Assembly (NCBI GenBank): GCA_029379385.1
Contig: CM055608.1
Coordinates: forward strand, 24,426,350 to 24,490,349
DNA length: 64,000 nt
Reading direction: 5' to 3'
From: Quillaja saponaria
Taxonomy: Eukaryota > Streptophyta > Magnoliopsida > Fabales > Quillajaceae
This document shows, in pieces, positions 49,674 to 62,654 of the stretch. Below the pieces are notes generated by a model. That model saw only the letters and a program-made list of their open reading frames with translations. It was not told the DNA's origin and made no database searches. Both the position numbers and the translations under genes were made by a program. Each line of letters starts with the position of its first letter. Position 1 is the stretch's first letter.

Positions 49674-51060
49674 ATTTTTATATTAAATCTTTTCTGTACA
49701 TGTAGTTGGAGGTTCCATCAATCGATTGTCACTCATGAAATAGGTAGTGAAATTATTTCTCATATGTCTGGCCCGATAGCAACCTTTATATCATATTCTC
49801 ATGACGTTAAGGACTTACTATTCGACTCATTTATCGTAAGATTTATATATAATTAAAATTTGCATATGATTGAATTTTATTAGCTAACTGTTATATATTT
49901 TACTTTTCAGATGAGATTTCGTTTTGCATTTGAGTATGATAAGTCTATGGCTCGCATTGTGTGGGAAAAAATTGCACAAAAACAATTCAATCAACTAATT
50001 CATAATGCGAGAAATATGACTAGGGTAAAAAGTATATCATAAAACCCATTGGATTGAAGAGGATTCGGTCCAGCATCTATTCAATCTGAATATTTGAATG
50101 AGTTGTGTGAAACAACATGGAAATATAAGTTAGTAGTTGCTATGAAAAATCGAAGTTTAATGCCAAAGGCTAGTGTTCATGCTAGAGGTTTGTGCACATT
50201 TGTTCGTCATAAAGAGATTATGGTAAACAAATGAATCATTTAATTTATCAACTCATAATTTTTTAATATTATGTATAAGTTATATTTATTTTGCAGGAAA
50301 AAGAGTTGAAACGACCCATCCGATACAAGGAGTTGTTTAACTGAATGCGCAAGAAAAAGACAGGAGAGTTTGTTTCTCAGCATTCACAGAATGTCAGCGT
50401 AAGTGTTAATCTTTAAAATAAGTGATTAATTTTTATATATTCAATAAAATTTATATAACTTAATTTTTTTTTTGATTTATAGGAAGGGTATTCTGGTAGA
50501 CTTACTAAAAAATATAGAGAGGATGAAAGTTTCTCGTCTACTAAACTGGTTATAGATACAGATGCGTGGTTATATTCTACTCGTTAGCCAAAGAAAGGTA
50601 GAGTTTATGGCTTTGTTCGTACTGTTGACCCTTATTATTCACGTTCCTCGTCTTTGGCCAACGTTTGCTCACATCCAACAAGTTCATCATCTAGTGCGCC
50701 TGTCTCAGAATAACATTTCTTAGTATCATTCGTACCGAGTTGCGCACTGAGATTCAGACACAAAATCAAGAGATACGTAGCTATGTTGATAATGCACTAA
50801 AAGGTGTTGTGAATGCAATTAAACAGTTTACAACTTCTTTCTCTCAGTCGTCTTGGGCACGTGGGCATCAGAAAGGGAAAAGCAAAAAGAAAATATGGAC
50901 GACAAGCTATAAGTTTTATTTCAATTATGAAAAATAGAAACTAATTAAATTGTACAAATTTACTTATATAAATTTACTATGTTTTACTTATTAGGATGAT
51001 AATGTTGAAGATGAAGATCATGATGATGTATCGGATGAGGATCTTGGTGACGATGATTAA
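49356..51060 (+). pseudogene. CACTA second gene (Transposase_24 / TNPA-type), degenerate
   Basis: The N-terminal part (49356-49600) is serine/proline-rich and made of three 48-bp tandem repeats (RRESVSPILPS, RNESILPILHS, RKESVLLILPS). An AT microsatellite lies at 49640-49670. From 49911, after a good AG acceptor, it reads MRFRFAFEYDKSMARIVWEK. Then about 50085-50230 (YLNELCETTWKYKLVVAMKN), about 50297-50400 (ELKRPIRYKELFN, MRKKKTGEF) and 50480-50715 (RLTKKYREDESF, RVYGFVRTVDPYYSR). 50716-50935 covers the tail, and an acidic D/E-rich end closes near 51060. This is the Transposase_24 (Ptta/En/Spm) pattern. Intact relatives bind the subterminal repeats. Stops occur in at least three segments, so it is not functional. 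Confidence 0.8.
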
Positions 51061-51349
51061 GATGTAGTTTCTTACTTAGTTTTTGGACAAGGTTTTATTA
51101 TCTTTTAAGTTTACTTTTATTACATATTTGGACATGTTAAATGTTGAATGTGTCTAAAGTTAGTTGCATATGTGTTGAAACTTTGTTGAATTTATGTAAT
51201 TTTCTTTTGTTAATGGAACGTGTTAATTATAGTTTGGTTTCTGAATTTATTGATGTTATATTGTCAAAACATGTGTAAAAAATATAGAAAAATGAATTAA
51301 AATGCATACATAAATTAAAAATTGTTACAATTAGTAACAAAAGAGTGAT

Positions 51350-51897
51350 GATTTTGTGACAGAATATGCACATTATATTTTTATTTCAGTGACAATTAAT
51401 TTTGCAACAGATTTATGACAGAAATAAATTTCTTAATTAACTTAATTTTGTGACGGATTAAAAGTTTTTAAGTTTCACAATTGCGATGGATTGAAATTTC
51501 TTAAGTTTTAACATTGCGATAGATTTGCGACGGATTTGTGAAGGAATTGTGACTGATTTGCGACCGAATTATGATGTTAATTTGCGATAGATTTGCAATG
51601 GAATTAAAAGTTGTTCATTGTGAAATTTGTGACGGACTAGTTATAGAATTTGTGACGAGATATATTATCGCAATTTAACGACGGTTTTGTTGAATTTTTT
51701 TGCGGACAATTTGCGATATAATATCAACGGAATACTCCCGTCACTATACATTTACGACTGATTTTCGTCACAAAATTGAGTCGAGAAATTTACGATATAC
51801 AGAATCCATCACAAATTCGTCATAAATCCAATTTGAGACAGATTTATGACAAATTTGTGACGGATTGAGCCCGCTAAACTACTTTTTTCTAGTAGTG
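51350..51897. repeat. Right subterminal repeat region of the CACTA element
   Basis: Many variants of TTGTGACGGATT, TTTGCGACGGATT and GCGATAGATTTG occur up to the right terminal repeat, mirroring the left array. Confidence 0.75.
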
Positions 51898-53215
51898 TAT
51901 CCAGGTATTATATATTCCAATGACATGCATGCAACTTGCATAAATGGTTGCATTAATTGATTTTCTTACTAAAACAATTTTCGTGCAATACATGTGCTAG
52001 GTCCCTATGTGCCAGAACTTGCACAGCTTATTGTTGAGTCTAAAGTGAACATCAATTTAAAGGGCATAGCAGTGAGTATAACTGGATTATTAACTCTACT
52101 ACAATTCATTGCAGTTGGTTCATAATGTCTTATAAATTTTCTTATTTTGGTGTTGTATTAATTGCAGATAGGAAATCCTCAGCCGGATTTTTCTACAGAC
52201 TATAATTCAGAATATGATTACTTTTGTTCTCGGACTGATATCTGATTCAGCTTATAAACTTCGAAAAACAGTTTGTAACTTCCCAGTCAATGAGAGAATC
52301 CTTTAAAGGAAGCCAAGCCGCAGCTTGTACTTATGTAGCAATTCAGACCCAACAAGAAATTGCTGAAGTAGAATCCATTGATCCACGTTATGTCATAAGA
52401 GATAAATGTCTTTCTTACAATTTATCACAGGCAGATATTCTGGATTACCCAATGAGGTCAAGATTGCAAATTTTGAAGCCCAACAACATGCTACCGATGA
52501 CAGGGTGAGGTCCATTAGTACTTTAAAGTTTGAAAGTACTTTTCACTTTACAGATTTCAATTAACTTTTCCTTTTAATCCTGATCCTTGTAGAAAGTTAC
52601 AGACGAAGCAGATGCCTGTATAATGGGAAATGTAGCCACGTACTTAAACAGAAAGATGTCCAGAAAGCTCTCCGTGCCCAGCTTCTTGGGCTCAGCCCCA
52701 GATGGGAAGTCTGCAGCAGGTAATGCTTTTTCTTTGATGTTTCAAGAGTTCCTTACTGATACACAGGCTGCAGAAAGGCTTAATGTGCATTGTTACAATA
52801 AAATATTTGTTTGGTTTTCTACTTTTCTTTTACATACTGAGGGTTGAAAACTCTTCTCATCTTAATTTCAGGGCTCTGCAAGTGCAATATGAGAAATTTA
52901 ATTCTGAGATACCAACAATTAACATTGTAGGTTTACTTGTAAAGTCGGGCATCTGTGTCATTATTTACAGGTATTAGTATGCTAAGCTCTTTATCTTTAC
53001 TTATTCCTTGTGCCATTTCAGTTTTACAAGGAATTAAATATATTCTGGCCTTCCTGATGTATGTCTCGATTAAAATGTGACAGTGGGAATCTTGATTCTG
53101 TTATTCCATTCACCGGAACTCCATCTTTAAACTTTCCTTCACACATTATGGGTTCCGTATTTCCATTCACAGTGCCTACTGCTATTTGAGTGTCAGTGAC
53201 TACATCAATGAGTTT

Positions 53216-53949
53216 AAAACCCTTCTGAAAAGCTAGCCTTTATAATTGCTTCATTTTCATGGATGAGAATGGTAGTGCCTTCCTTCTATCTTCAAATCAC
53301 TAATGTTTCTAGTATATATGTGATTTCAGTCACATCCACAACACATTCTTGGCCTTCCCAATAAGAAGAAATTCTGATGGCTCCTCTGAGAATGGTGTTA
53401 TCATTATACTTTTACTCCCAAGTCAATAAAGGAAATGAAATAAAAAAAGAAAAAGAAAAAAGAAGGAGGAAGTGAGTCAATGGTTGTCCATGTCCATAGA
53501 CACAGATGCTGCATACCGGGATATCATTCTATATGCTTTTAATGCTGAATGCTGATGCAGAATTCAGATTAGCTGGTCCAGATATGGAAAGTCGGATACT
53601 TTCGAATTTTTTTCTAAGTAATTATTTGGGTACAGTTACATAAACTTCTGTATACGTTTTTTTGGCTAAAGCTTCCAACATTATAATCCATTCCATTCCA
53701 TAATTATTATACCAAACCTCAAAAGTTGTAGCGCTTTTTACCATATTTATTTACAATTGTGGATCCCACTAATATCAAGAAGAGTGAACTAATTTATATG
53801 AAAGGAGATAGTTATTATCAACTGCAGGACCAATTAATAATTTTCTTTAAACCACCTAATATATTTGTTCACCACCAGAAATTGGTATAAGAATAAGTTC
53901 CACTTCTTACTGTTATCACTCAACAAAGCTCTTCACTTCTTCTAAACAG
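53216..53949. other. Spacer between SCPL copies 1 and 2
   Basis: No gene was recognised. It contains an A/G-rich tract near 53439-53470. Confidence 0.35.
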
Positions 53950-55350
53950 TAGAAGCATATCCAAAAGATGATAAAATTGAAGGTTTGCCTGGGCGGTCAC
54001 ATGGTACTTTCCAACAATTTCCAGTGTACATTAGAGTAAATGAAAAGAACAAAGAGCTCTCTTTTACTATATTGTTGAAGCATAAAAAGACACTTCTAAT
54101 CCACTCATTCGGTTAAATGGAGGTATCTCCATATTAATGTTTAGTCCGCCAAACATTACTTGAGAGAATTTTATAGAATATAATCTTCCTTTTGAGTTTT
54201 TTATGTGAAATTTACAATCACATCTTCAGCTGGACCTGGATGTTTATATGTTGGTATTGGAGCTTTCACTAAACATGGTCCTTCATTACTAATGAAAAAA
54301 CTATAGTGAAAAATGAGTACAATTGGAATAAAGGTGCCCCCATATAGAATCCCTCCATTTCCTTTTCATTTTATTATGTTGGTGGTTTAAGACCATATTG
54401 GTCCACACATCTTCATATAAATGAAAACTGTATGGACTGTGCACAGAATAAATCAATGATTGCATACCGTCTCCAAACTAGAGAAATGTTATGGTAAAAC
54501 TTCATTTGAAAAGATGCGGTAGAAACAACTTGTGACTTGAAAGACATGATCATTTGCTGGTGGATTCTTACATCAAACAATTTTTTTATATTTCATTGTA
54601 TAGAAATGAAGGTGCTCTTGACTCGAGATGAAGCTCACATTAGTAAAAAGTAGAGCAGAAATGCTTATAATCTCAAAGTAAGATTCTGTAGCATTGTTCT
54701 GTCTTCCAAGTATAATCTGGTAACTTCTTCAGCTTCCGTCTGTTACAGAAGCCAACATTTTGTACCTAGAATCACCGGCAGGTGTTGGATGAGATGACAG
54801 GTTCAATGTTTATATCCTTTAAATTATTTAATGATATTGGATTACAAACTCCATCTTAATAATGTTTTTCTGTGCTTTCTTCTTTGAATATAAATTTCAA
54901 AGGGTGTCCACTACTGAAATTGTATAGGAAACTGACCTTTTTTTTTCTTTCTTTTTCTTTTTTTTTTTTGGCTTTCTACTATTTCTAGCATGTATGTCTG
55001 CAAAAATGGTTTCTCAAGTTCCAGAGTACAAGACTAAACATTGGAAGTTCCCTGTATAAAATTTTAATTTTCAATGTATTGACCTAAATATAAATTCTAT
55101 TGCTTATGGAAACTAACAGTGCTGTTTTTAAATTTTTTTTTTTTTTTTACATACGAAAGTAAAAGTTAACTTGAATTTTAAGAGGAAATGAGTAAGTGGA
55201 GTTTACATATTGGACTTAATCTGTTTAATACTTTTAATGTTATACAAACAAAATCTGAGTTTTACTGTTTCAGATGGGCAATCCTCTTCTGGATTTTGCC
55301 ATAGATTAGAATTCAAAAGAATAGGATGAATATAGTTGGTCACATGGTAT
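53950..55350 (+). pseudogene. Serine carboxypeptidase-like relic, copy 2
   Basis: Four exon remnants match the intact gene. E1 about 53950-54122 (IEGLPGRSHGTFQQFPVYI, then EKNKEL, frame lost, LNGG). E2 about 54231-54337 (GPGCLYVGIGAFTKHGPS, VKNEYNWNK in a shifted frame). E3 about 54756-54800 ([14 protein letters not shown], then a stop). The start of E6 about 55274-55350 (MGNPLLDFAID, stop, EYSWSHG). E4, E5 and everything after the start of E6 are missing, so the catalytic Ser, Asp and His boxes are absent. In E2 it shares the wording ACTATAGTGAA(A/G)AATGA with copy 1 and not with copy 3, so copies 1 and 2 may be closer kin. Not functional. Confidence 0.85.
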
Positions 55351-56369
55351 ATATTCCATTCATCTGGTTCTAATTAATATGTTGTATACTGCACTTCTTG
55401 TAGGGAAACCACTTCCTAGATCATGAACATGGAAATTAAAGACAACAGAATAAGCATATATACCAATAATGGAAACATGGCTAGGCCCTGTGTTTGAGCA
55501 GCAATATTTGTCTAGTGGAATGCACTATGTATGAAATGTTAGAAAAATAGTATAGGATAAGACATATTTTGTAAATTTTGAAGCTTCTTCTTGTTCCAAC
55601 ACTATCCTTAAAGAGATATTGCTTGCATACTCTTCTAATTTGGAGATTGCAAACAAGTCCCTTCCAAGATCCAACAAAGTCTCTTAAAATCTTGTTAGAA
55701 GTTTTTTATTTTATTTTTAACTGCTTATGGAAGCTATTTATATATAAAGAATGAATAGTTATATATTCAACAGTCATAACTTTTGACATAATAAACTACA
55801 ATTTTTAATTCATTAGTTACGTTTTTTTGTACCAACAAATTATAAGTATTGAATTCAATAGTTATATCTTTTCATGAAAAGGCATTCCAATTTAAGACTT
55901 ATATCATAATCTATGAAATAAAATGAGAGATTGCAGTATCAGTGATTTGTGTTTACTAGAAGGCAAAGGTATTAGCATCGAATTATGAACACATTATTCA
56001 CCATTTCCTACTCACATATGTGAAGACATTACAGAAATATCTAATCTTAGGATGTTATTATTATGCAAAAGATTCCAAATTCAATAGGCACCAATGTCTT
56101 CTCTAAAATCTAATAAAATTATTTCTGATCTGTATAAGTGACATTTAGTGTGTTACATGTCATGTGCCACAAACAAAATCACGTCTGGAGTAGTCCCAAA
56201 TCCAAGTCAGACGACAAATGTACAAATGTAGTGGTAGAATATGATGAAGCAATGATGATGATTTTTGCTGCGGCTTTTCCATTAGAATCCCCCCTTTTAA
56301 TTTTTAATTTGTCCATGTTTGTTATAGCTTTCTATCTCTTATCTTCATACACGATCTATTATTGTATAG
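55351..56369. other. Gene-free stretch
   Basis: No recognised feature. The 91-residue frame at 56138-56413 has a hydrophobic tail but no family resemblance and runs into the Copia fragment, so it is not called as a gene. Confidence 0.4.
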
Positions 56370-58860
56370 TAGAAATTTGGATCCTATTCTCTATTCATGT
56401 ATTGATTTGGTAAATGTAAAGTAAATAGATAAGAAAATGATTATAGCTTGAATGAACCAAGAAAGAAAGACACTTACAAGCTTTATTTATAATATATATA
56501 AACATAAAGAGTACCACATTCAAGCAATGTGAGACTACACAATAATATATTATATTCTAATACTTCTCCTTGAGTTGGAACAAATATATTATATGTTTCA
56601 ACCTTGTTACAAATATAACGAAAATGGGCACCCATAGAGACTTAGTAAACAAATCTGCTAATTGATTATCTAACTCACATATGCAGATTTGATTGTACTG
56701 TCAAGAAGCTTCTCTTGTACAAAGTGATAGTCGACCTCTATATGCTTTGTTCACTAGCTCATAAAAGACGGGATTATATAGAAGCAATATATGATATGCA
56801 ACCTGATTGTCACAAACTAGCTCCATATGCTGTGAATGCTTAAATCCAAGCTTTTCCAACAAGTTTTTCATCCAAACTAATTCAACAATAGTTTGAGTCA
56901 TGACTCTATATTCAAACTCAACACTGGACCTTGCAACAACAATTTGTTTCTTACTTTTCTACAAAATAAGGTTTCCTCCTAAGAAGACATAATACCCTAG
57001 ATCTCCTGTCAAATGGACAACCAGCCCAATCTACATTATTGTATCTTTGAACCGAAGTGGAATCTTGTATTTGAACCAAAGCATGACCACAACCATGTCC
57101 ATGAACCAAAGTATGACCATGATTTTTAACTATGAACCTTTTACTTGGTACAATTTTGAGATACCTCATAATACAAATAAATGCATTCTAGTGAGGAGTT
57201 TTAGATTGAGCTATAAATTGACTAACGACATTAGTTACAAAAGAGATATTAGATCGAGTTACTGTCAGATAATTGAGCTTCCTCACTAATTGTCTATATT
57301 GTTCAGGATCTACTAATAGATCATTTCATCTAGTACAAGTTTAATATTGGGATCAATAGGAGTATGAACAAGCTTTGACCCTAGCATACTTGTATTACTC
57401 GATAGATCAAGATAATATTTTCTTTGAGAAAAACAAATATCCAACCTTGATCTAGCAACCTTAATGCCCAAAAAAATATTTTAACTATCCCAAGTCCTTA
57501 GTTTGGAATTTGGACTATCAAAGATTTCAAATGTTGAATTCCTTAGCTATCATCACATGTGATTACAATGTCATCAACATTGACAATTAATAAATTGTAC
57601 TAATAGATGTACGACGGTTAAGTGGTCAACTGTACAACTGTACAACTTTGAAGACTAAAATTGAGCTCAATTTCACTGAACCTATGAAACCAAGCTCTAG
57701 CAGATTGCTTCAAACCAGACAATGATTTCTTCAACCTACAAACCAAGCCAGACTCCCCCTAAGTAACATAACCTGGATATTGCTCCATAAAAACCTCTTC
57801 ATTAAGGTCACCATCTCAGAACACATTTTTGATGTCCAACTGGTGTAATGCCAATCAAAGATAATTGCAAGAGAGATAAAAACTCTAACAGAAGAAATCT
57901 TAACGATAGGAGAAAAAGTCTCTGAGTAATCTGTACCATTGACCTAAGTGTAACTAGCCACTAAACGACAACCAATCAATAGAATCATTAGAATGAACCT
58001 TCACAATATACCCCCAATGACAACCAACAATGGACTTACTCAAGAGAAGTTTCACAAGTTCCCAAGTATTATTGTCCTTCAAAGCCCACATTTCATTTTC
58101 CATGGCATTTTTCCACCCAGCATGTTAAAGCTTAAAACCCAAAGTTAGGAATAACACCAAATAACAATGTAACAAATGAATAATATGAAGGGGACAAATG
58201 GATCATTGGAAACAAAATTTGAAATGGGATAGGCAATACTAGGACGAGCATAAATAAAAGGACATGTATATTTACATTTCCAAATGGAAAGAGGAGGATC
58301 AGAGTCAGAAGGATCTGGATCCGAAGGAAAAGAAGCAATTGGCAGAGCACCTGAATCTTTCGGCAAAGTCTTATCTACTTGATGCAAAGTATAACTTGCA
58401 AGTTAAGGCGAGATAAACGATTAGATGGATTCAAAGGTCGGTCAGTAGATAATGAAAGAGAAACAGGTAATAGAAAAGTGTTTTAATGTCTAGAACGATG
58501 TGTGATTCAGTATATAATATGAGGTAGATTCAAAAAAAGTAACATCCACACAAATAAAGAAACAATTCAACGAAAAACTATAATATATATACCATTTCTA
58601 TATACAAGTGTATACTAAGAAAATGCATTTAAGGAAACAGGGATCCATCTTATCAATAGTTTATGCAAAAATGACACAACCAAAAATACAAATGATGGCA
58701 TTCAATTTATGAAATAACAAGTTGTAAGAACTGCATCACTTCAAATACTTTAAGAACATTCATTTGACATAAAAGAGTACAACTAACTTCTACAAGATGT
58801 CTATTTTTTTCTCTTGGCCACCCCAGTTTTGATGTAAAATGTGAGAGTAAGAAAATTAAT
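56370..58860 (-). mobile_element. Ty1/Copia retrotransposon fragment (integrase, RT, RNase H, partial 3' LTR)
   Basis: Read on the minus strand. Integrase C-terminal region about 58840-58490 (HLVEVSCTLLCQMNVLKVF, DVTFFESTSYY). A proline-rich linker follows about 58390-58200 (SFPSDPDPSDSDPP). Reverse transcriptase about 58100-57540 (NEMWALKDNNTWELV, HQLDIKNVF, EQYPGYV, LKKSLSGLKQSARAWFHRF, NVDDIVITCDD, the catalytic YVDD box with Y changed to N). RNase H about 57170-56640 (NNVDWAGCPFDRRS, IVELVWMKNLLEKLG, LVCDNQVAYHI). A purine tract (CAAGGAGAAG, near 56562-56571) then adjoins TATTAGAATATAA, a mutated LTR start. Several stops and frame changes. The gag half and 5' LTR are missing. It lies between SCPL copies 2 and 3, in the opposite direction. 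Confidence 0.9.
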
Positions 58861-60385
58861 CATTTATTCTTGAAGTGGTCATAAATGTATTAAATGAAGT
58901 GATAAAATATTTTGTAGCATTGTAACTACAAAATATACAGACATTAAATTACATTTTAATTCTTTCATTAAATAAAGCCGAGCCTTTCTTGAAAATTGTC
59001 AGTTGTTGAAATAGTTAAACTAAATCTGTATAAGAGAGGGCATGTACATTCTTGGCCCTTAGTGGTAACAACAAAATGATTGTCTTGCACTTTCTTACCC
59101 ATATTGAATTTGGTAGTGCTATTTAAAATTTTATTTCTTTAAGTACACATGAAATTTATCCCACTACCAAGCTCCATAAAGATAGATGCCCGCGCACTAA
59201 AAAAAGTACACTAGTACTCAAAACAGGACAGAGAGCTAATCAATAAAGACAGATGACCTGCCGCTACATTTTTTGTGGGAAATACTACTTCTATTAGAAT
59301 TTTCTTGTTTAAGATATTAATACAGGAGAAGCTTTGATGGAAGTATGCTTATCCAAAAGAAAAAACTCTAATTAGAAACTTGATAATAATTATGTAGATG
59401 ACTACTTTAAAGTCACTACTCAACATTATGCTCAAACCATGTCATGGTTACCATGATGGCAACACCAACTTAAATTGTATGCTGAATTTTGATATACAAC
59501 TAATAAAACAAACAAATAGAAAACCAACAACTATGATAGCAAATATTATGAGAATCAAAATCGCGCACTAGCATACGAGTTGTGTTGGGATTTTCTATAT
59601 GATGAAAGAGAAAATCATCAAATATTTGATAAATAAAAACTAAAGAAAAAAAAAATTCAACATGTGTTTTTATTAAAGTTTCACATTATATATAAATATA
59701 TAAAATAAAATAAAAACTTATAGGTGATAATGTCATAAATCATTAGTTCACCAAACTATCGTTTCATTTATCTTTTTTAATTTTAATTGGTAAGATTTGA
59801 ATATTTAATAAGTTTTTCTTATGACTATTCTCTTTCCTTACATTTTTTTTCTCCAATTTTCTTTCCTAATCCAAATTAGGAAAAGGAAGCCATAATTTTT
59901 CTTTTCTTTTCTTTTTCTCTCCATTTCTTTCCTCTTTTAGTTTATTTCCAAACAAAAGTTAAAAGTGCAGCTTAAACATTGACCAATTCAAAAGAATTTG
60001 TTAGTGAACAGATCATTTAACTCACTTTGCTTGACAAATTGACGTCAATTGAACATATTTGTTGTCTCTTCTCCTGAACTACATATTGCCGTCCTTTCTA
60101 ATAGTTTTACTTCTATTCCATTAATTGTTTTGTATTTGTATCTTTGATCTTATGTGCATATTTGTAAGATAAATTTCAATTCAAAATCATGTGAATCATT
60201 AAAGTAATCATATCTGTTTGACTCCAGACATTGCTCCTACATAGGATCTCACGCTTCTCGGGCGCATCTACCATACTCTTATTATATTTGTTCTTAAGCA
60301 ATTCAGTATTATTCTCTTTGTTTTCCCACAGAGAAGAACAGTGCCATAGACAGAAGCTGATAGTTCCAATAATTTTCAATCCCCT
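58861..60385. other. Spacer upstream of the intact SCPL gene
   Basis: No gene was recognised. It presumably contains the promoter of the SCPL gene, but no clear TATA box could be fixed. There is a pyrimidine-rich tract near 59898-59935. Confidence 0.35.
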
Positions 60386-60415
60386 ATGCTGCCCTTATCA
60401 ATTTTAGTCAATATG

Positions 60416-62654
60416 AGATCCCAGCCATGGATTTTGGTGGGAATTATCACTCTTCTAATATGTTTGACAGTGAACTCCAATTCAGAAGCTGATAAAATTG
60501 TCAGCCTTCCTGGGCAGCCACAAGTCAACTTTCAACAATATGCTGGATACATAACCATTGACAACAAGCAACAGAGATCTCTGTTTTACTACTTTGTTGA
60601 AGCAGAGAAATATCCAACTTCAAAGCCAGTAGTTCTCTGGTTAAATGGAGGTGATTATGCAGAATTCTATATACATTAAAATTAGACAAAAAATATTTCT
60701 TTTTTCAGTACATAAACTTTGAAACTTTTTTTCTGGGTTTTGAAGGGCCTGGCTGTTCATCTGTTGGAGTTGGGGCTTTTGGTGAGCATGGGCCTTTTAA
60801 ACCAAGTGGAGACAATCTGGTAAAAAATGAATATAGTTGGAATAAAGGTAACTCCACAACACTGATGTTCTCGTTTCTCTTTTGTTAGCTGTGACAATGT
60901 GGTGACTGTAATTGCTAATTTATAAATTACTTCTTGATTTTCTGCTTCTTACAGAAGCAAACATTATATACCTGGAGTCACCAGCTGGAGTTGGTTTCTC
61001 CTACTCTGCCAATAAATCTTTCTATTCATCTGTGACAGATGAGATAACAGGTTTTCTGGTTTCTCTTTACATAACCGAATCCAATGAGTATCAAAATGTA
61101 AACAAAATCAACTAATCAAAGAGTTGACTTTACAGTGAATTAGTACCAACCCATCTTTTGTTTTCTTCTTGAATAGCAAGGGACAATCTTGTGTTTCTCC
61201 AGCGTTGGTTCGATAAATTCCCCGTGTACAAGAACAACAATTTGTTTATCACAGGAGAGAGTTATGCAGGTATTCTCTTTGATTTTCAATCAAACATTTT
61301 TTCTTTACTGAGACTTCACTACTAATCAGTTACTTTTTACAAGGTCACTATGTTCCACAACTTGCACAACTCATTATTCGGTCTAAGACCAAACTCAATC
61401 TTAAGGGGATAGCTGTAAGTACAGAAGAGAACTAATCAAAGTATAAGAATCTTTTTTTCCTAGTCAATAAAAATTGATACAACTTGTTTAAATGTTGAAA
61501 ATTTTGCAGATAGGGAATCCTCTTCTGGAGTTTAACACCGATTTCAACTCAAGAGCTGAGTTCTTCTGGTCTCATGGACTAATATCAGATTCAACTTTCG
61601 AAGTTTTTACTAGTATCTGCAACTATTCTCAGATAAGGAGACAACTTCAGACTGGGACTCTTACCCCCATTTGTGCTGGAGTATACAAACAAGTTTCAAG
61701 GGAAGTTAGTGCATTTATCGACGCATATGATGTCACTCTTGATGTCTGCTTGCCATCAGTTACTCAACAAGCTCAAGTTCTGAATCAACTGGTGAGGCAC
61801 ACATCCTTTCTTTTGCAGTTTACTACATTATTATTCATTTTTCAGTAAGTCAGTTCATTCCTTTTGTTCTTAGTTATTTACTTTGTCTCCTTTTGATCTT
61901 CATGGGCAGCAAGACATAGATGTTTGTGTGGAAGAAAAAACCATTACATACTTGAACCGTAAAGATGTACAGGAGGCTCTCCATGCTCAGCTTATTGGAG
62001 TCACTAATTGGACAGACTGCAGCGGGTAATCAGTTTTAACATGTAAATGATTGCACAACATTAGTTCCAACATGGAAATTCTAACATTTTCTTTTTTACA
62101 GAATCCTCAATTATGAAATGCAGAATCTAGAGATACCAACTATTCATATTCTGGGTGATCTTTTTGATTCTGGCATCCGGGTTTTGGTATACAGGTAGTA
62201 GGGAAGATTTTTACTCTTCAAAGTTCAACCTGTGCAATTCTTTAAAACTTGTGATTTCATCGATGTGCAACTCAAATTTCATACAACTAAAGCAAACTTA
62301 AATTTATGCAGTGGAGATCAAGATTCGGTTATTCCATTGACTGGAACAAGGATGTTGGTTAATGGATTGGCAAAGGAGTTGAAACTGAATACAACTATCC
62401 CCTACAGAACATGGTTGGAGGGAAAACAGGTCAGTCAATAAGGACTATTAAGTCCCAAAGTTGTTTTGTCATTCTAAAAATATTTATTTACAACTTTGCA
62501 GGTTGCTGGATGGACACAAGTATATGGCAACATCTTATCTTTTGCCACCATTAGAGGGGCATCTCATGAAGCTCCATTTTCACAGCCAGAAAGATCACTT
62601 GCGCTATTGCATTCATTTTTGCTTGGAAACCCACTTCCAGAAGCATTCTCTTGA
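60416..62654 (+). CDS. Serine carboxypeptidase-like protein (SCPL45-type), intact
   Basis: Secreted or vacuolar S10-family carboxypeptidase, which removes C-terminal residues from peptides; some plant SCPLs act as acyltransferases instead. Exons (all GT-AG): 60416-60650, 60746-60847, 60955-61050, 61177-61269, 61344-61414, 61510-61791, 61910-62025, 62102-62194, 62312-62429, 62502-62654. They sum to 1359 bases, or 452 residues plus stop, close to Arabidopsis SCPL45. A hydrophobic signal peptide covers residues of about 5-25. Family boxes: [13 protein letters not shown] (oxyanion region), [19 protein letters not shown] with catalytic Ser173, [13 protein letters not shown] with the catalytic Asp (probably 367), and RGASHEAP with His424. 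Likely N-glycosylation sites are NYS, NWT and NTT. An ATG at 60386 would add ten residues; 60416 gives the better signal peptide. It is the only working copy of three in tandem. Confidence 0.93.

Larger units (their letters stand above)
39326..51897 (+). mobile_element. CACTA (En/Spm) DNA transposon, 12.6 kb, target duplication TAT
   Basis: The left end CACTACTAGAAAATAGCAGT and the reverse complement of the right end CACTACTAGAAAAAAGTAGT form terminal inverted repeats of about 27 bp with two mismatches (both continue TTAGCG). TAT flanks both ends (39323-39325 and 51898-51900), the 3-bp target duplication of this superfamily. It carries subterminal repeats, a large plus-strand tnp2-type transposase and a second Transposase_24-type gene, all with stops, so it no longer makes its own transposase. 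The ends are well kept, so it could in principle respond to transposase in trans (inference). The interior is enlarged by a direct repeat, a poly-T minisatellite and a captured PPR fragment. It lies in exon 4 of SCPL copy 1. Confidence 0.95.
36000..53215 (+). pseudogene. Serine carboxypeptidase-like (SCPL45-type) pseudogene, copy 1, opened by two insertions
   Basis: Nine exon remnants match, in order, the intact gene at 60416-62654. E1 36000-36130 (RVNFQQFSGYIPVDEKKQR, then a stop in place of the Trp of VLWLNGG). E2 36368-36470 ([15 protein letters not shown]). E3 about 39055-39157, with a frameshift. E4 39237-39325 plus 51898-51905 (HWFEKF, ESY). E5 about 52000-52072 (PYVPELAQLIVESK). E6 about 52168-52505. 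E7 about 52590-52722. E8 about 52872-52970. E9 about 53084-53215 (LDSVIPFTGTP). A 2.4 kb LTR element lies in intron 2 and a 12.6 kb CACTA element lies within exon 4, in the codons of the catalytic GESYAG box. The final exon with the catalytic His was not found. It cannot be functional. Intron conservation shows it arose by tandem DNA duplication. Confidence 0.88.

Noticed and set aside
56138..56413. 91-residue ORF with hydrophobic C-terminus
   Set aside because: No start context, family match or conserved structure; it runs into a retrotransposon LTR.
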